Below the pieces are notes generated by a model that saw only the letters and a program-made list of their open reading frames with translations, had not been told where the DNA came from and searched no databases. Source: an uncultured Clostridia bacterium (GTDB lineage Bacteria > Bacillota_A > Clostridia > Oscillospirales > Oscillospiraceae). From it: a stretch of 6,233 nucleotides of DNA. The stretch spans positions 1-6,233 of the forward strand of contig CAMJGU010000059.1 in the NCBI GenBank assembly GCA_946405325.1. Reading direction: 5' to 3'. Of this stretch, positions 5,244-6,233 are shown piece by piece (positions within the stretch are counted from its first letter, which is position 1; each line of letters starts with the position of its first letter). Position numbers and translations under genes: made by a program.

Positions 5244-5897
5244 ATGGAAATGGACGTCAGCAACCTGAAGGTTGCACAGCCCAAGACCTATACCGCGGCG
5301 AATGCCGCGACCACGAAGGAGGAGACCGCGGAGACGGCAGGCGTCGTTTCAACAGACGCGGATGCTGCCACCTTCGAGGCGGACGGCGGGCACAGCTACA
5401 CGAGCGCGACGCGCACCGGGTATACGATCGACACCGAAACGGTGGAAAAGCTCAAGAGTGAGCTTGAGGAGCGCATGGCGAATCTGGTCCAGCAGATGCT
5501 GGGCAAGCAGATCACACAGAGCAATATCCTCGATGCCATTCAGGAGGGCAAGTTCTCCGAGGAGGACATCGAGCAGGCGAAGAAGGATACCGCGGAGGAC
5601 GGATATTGGGGCGTGGAGCAGACCAGCGACCGCCTGGTGAAGTTTGCGACGGCGCTGACCGGCGGCGACCCCGACAAGCTGGACTCGATGATCGAGGCGT
5701 TTGAAAAGGGCTATGCCGAAGCGGAGAAGCAGTGGGGCGGCGAGCTGCCCGAGCTCACACAGCGCACGCGCGAGGCAACGCTCAAAAAGTTCCAGGAACT
5801 CAAGGACAAGAACGCGCAGAACAGCAGCGCAAATGCGCAAAGTGCGGCGCAGGGCCTGCTGGAGACTGCGGTACAGAAAGCAGCCGAAGGCGTTTAA
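5244..5897 (+). CDS. Uncharacterised protein, conserved-looking C-terminal domain
   Basis: A 217-residue protein I cannot assign. Residues 1 to about 60 are a low-complexity Ala/Thr/Glu stretch with no signal peptide. Residues 65-118 are predicted helical (EKLKSELEERMANLVQQML). Residues 120-180 hold a motif-like block, YWGVEQTSDRLVKFA, then TGGDPDKLD and GYAEAEKQWGGELPEL, ending in T-x3-T; this resembles domains I have seen in hypothetical clostridial proteins but cannot name. The tail (190-217) is Asn/Ala/Gln-rich. No catalytic residues or cysteines are obvious. The ATG at 5244-5246 is supported by AAGGAG six bases upstream. It is 101 bases downstream of the ATPase with no clear terminator or promoter between, so the two may be co-transcribed. 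The product looks acidic and soluble, and could be a cytoplasmic structural or adaptor protein; that is a guess. Confidence 0.85.
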   Translation: MEMDVSNLKVAQPKTYTAANAATTKEETAETAGVVSTDADAATFEADGGHSYTSATRTGYTIDTETVEKLKSELEERMANLVQQMLGKQITQSNILDAIQEGKFSEEDIEQAKKDTAEDGYWGVEQTSDRLVKFATALTGGDPDKLDSMIEAFEKGYAEAEKQWGGELPELTQRTREATLKKFQELKDKNAQNSSANAQSAAQGLLETAVQKAAEGV

Positions 5898-5908
5898 CAG
5901 CAAAAAGG

Positions 5909-5945
5909 AACCGGCGGAGGACGAAAAAAGCCCTCTGCCGGTTTT
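5909..5945. terminator. Bidirectional terminator between the hypothetical gene and rpoD
   Basis: AACCGGCGGAGG (5909-5920) pairs with CCTCTGCCGGTT (5932-5943), giving a 12-pair stem with one G-T wobble and an 11-base loop. T-runs follow on both strands: TTTT then CATTTTG on the plus strand, and CCTTTTTG on the minus strand. It is 11 bases after the plus-strand stop at 5897 and 10 bases from the end of rpoD, so it serves both convergent genes. Confidence 0.9.
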
Positions 5946-5955
5946 CATTTTGCAA

Positions 5956-6233
5956 TCAGTTCAGAAAGTCCTTCAGCTTCTTGGAGCGGGACGGGTGGCG
6001 CAGCTTGCGCAGGGCTTTTGCTTCGATCTGGCGGATACGCTCACGAGTGACGTTGAACTCCTTGCCGACCTCCTCCAGCGTACGGGGACGACCGTCCTCA
6101 ATGCCAAAGCGGAGCTTGAGCACCTTTTCCTCGCGCGGCGTGAGGGTGGAGAGCACGTCCACCAGCTGCTCCTGCAGCAGCGTGAAGCTGGCGGCTTCGC
6201 TGGGCTCGCTGGCGCCCTCGTCGGGGATGAAGT
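5956..6233 (-). CDS. rpoD: RNA polymerase primary sigma factor RpoD, C-terminal part
   Basis: The last 91 residues of sigma-70/sigma-A, running off the right edge of the window; the TGA stop is at 5956-5958. The frame includes [20 protein letters not shown] (the linker after region 3) and then region 4, where [14 protein letters not shown] and [20 protein letters not shown] form the helix-turn-helix that reads the -35 element, ending [19 protein letters not shown]. This is the highly conserved housekeeping form, not an alternative sigma factor. A Met in the frame at 6160-6162 is internal, not a start. The rest of the gene, regions 1 to 3, lies outside the window. Its presence fits a core chromosomal location. 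The terminator just downstream isolates it from the convergent hypothetical gene. Confidence 0.98.
   Translation of the reverse strand, partial: FIPDEGASEPSEAASFTLLQEQLVDVLSTLTPREEKVLKLRFGIEDGRPRTLEEVGKEFNVTRERIRQIEAKALRKLRHPSRSKKLKDFLN

Noticed and set aside
4666..5244. Minus-strand open frame of 192 codons opposite the ATPase
   Set aside because: Antisense shadow with Arg-rich composition and no supporting start signals. The ATPase frame has a Walker A motif and a good ribosome binding site.
5349..5948. Minus-strand open frame of 199 codons opposite the hypothetical gene
   Set aside because: It is Leu-rich only because the opposite strand is rich in GAG/CAG codons, it ends within a clear terminator region, and it has no recognised motif.

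Overview
The window looks like a chromosomal segment of a GC-rich member of the Clostridia (Firmicutes), most likely a gut Oscillospiraceae-type organism. Three things support this: a SCIFF peptide and its radical-SAM maturase, a pair that is nearly diagnostic of Clostridia; AGGAGG-like ribosome binding sites in front of most complete genes; and a Firmicutes-style RpoD C-terminus. The genes use the standard code with TGA and TAA stops. I see no tRNA, rRNA, CRISPR array or insertion sequence, and no gap between genes exceeds about 140 bases.

Layout. Bases 1-189 (+) are the end of a flavodoxin/NADPH-FMN-reductase-like gene. A perfect hairpin at 205-235 with T-runs on both sides ends it and also ends the minus-strand cluster that follows. 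That cluster, read right to left, is: a strong extended -10 promoter (3956-3984), the ranthipeptide precursor SCIFF (3773-3925, a small gene that is easy to miss), an attenuator-like hairpin with a T-run (3734-3755), the SCIFF maturase (2348-3715), an Orn/Lys/Arg-decarboxylase-like PLP enzyme four bases downstream (1006-2343), and a membrane-anchored XRE regulator with its own probable promoter (237-890). On the plus strand, diverging from the SCIFF promoter, are a P-loop ATPase of the PRK06851 type (4066-5142) and an uncharacterised Ala/Thr/Glu-rich protein (5244-5897). A bidirectional terminator (5909-5945) separates these from the 3' part of rpoD (5956-6233, minus strand).

How the genes work together. 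SCIFF and its maturase form a RiPP (ranthipeptide) biosynthetic pair. The hairpin between them would yield more precursor than enzyme. The decarboxylase is tightly coupled to the maturase, so it is expressed with the peptide system; whether it acts in that pathway is unknown.

The most unusual signal is not a gene. A 12-base motif, R-GTNNACATAA-W, occurs ten times in the window (seven times as exact GTTNACATAA). It lies on both strands, in different reading frames, inside genes and between them, and often forces rare AT-rich codons in otherwise GC-rich genes. About 0.2 copies would be expected by chance. This resembles an iterated genomic motif such as cyanobacterial HIP1 or the DNA uptake sequences. 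A second point of interest is that this SCIFF peptide carries Gly where characterised SCIFF peptides have the Thr that accepts the thioether bond, and it has a seventh cysteine.
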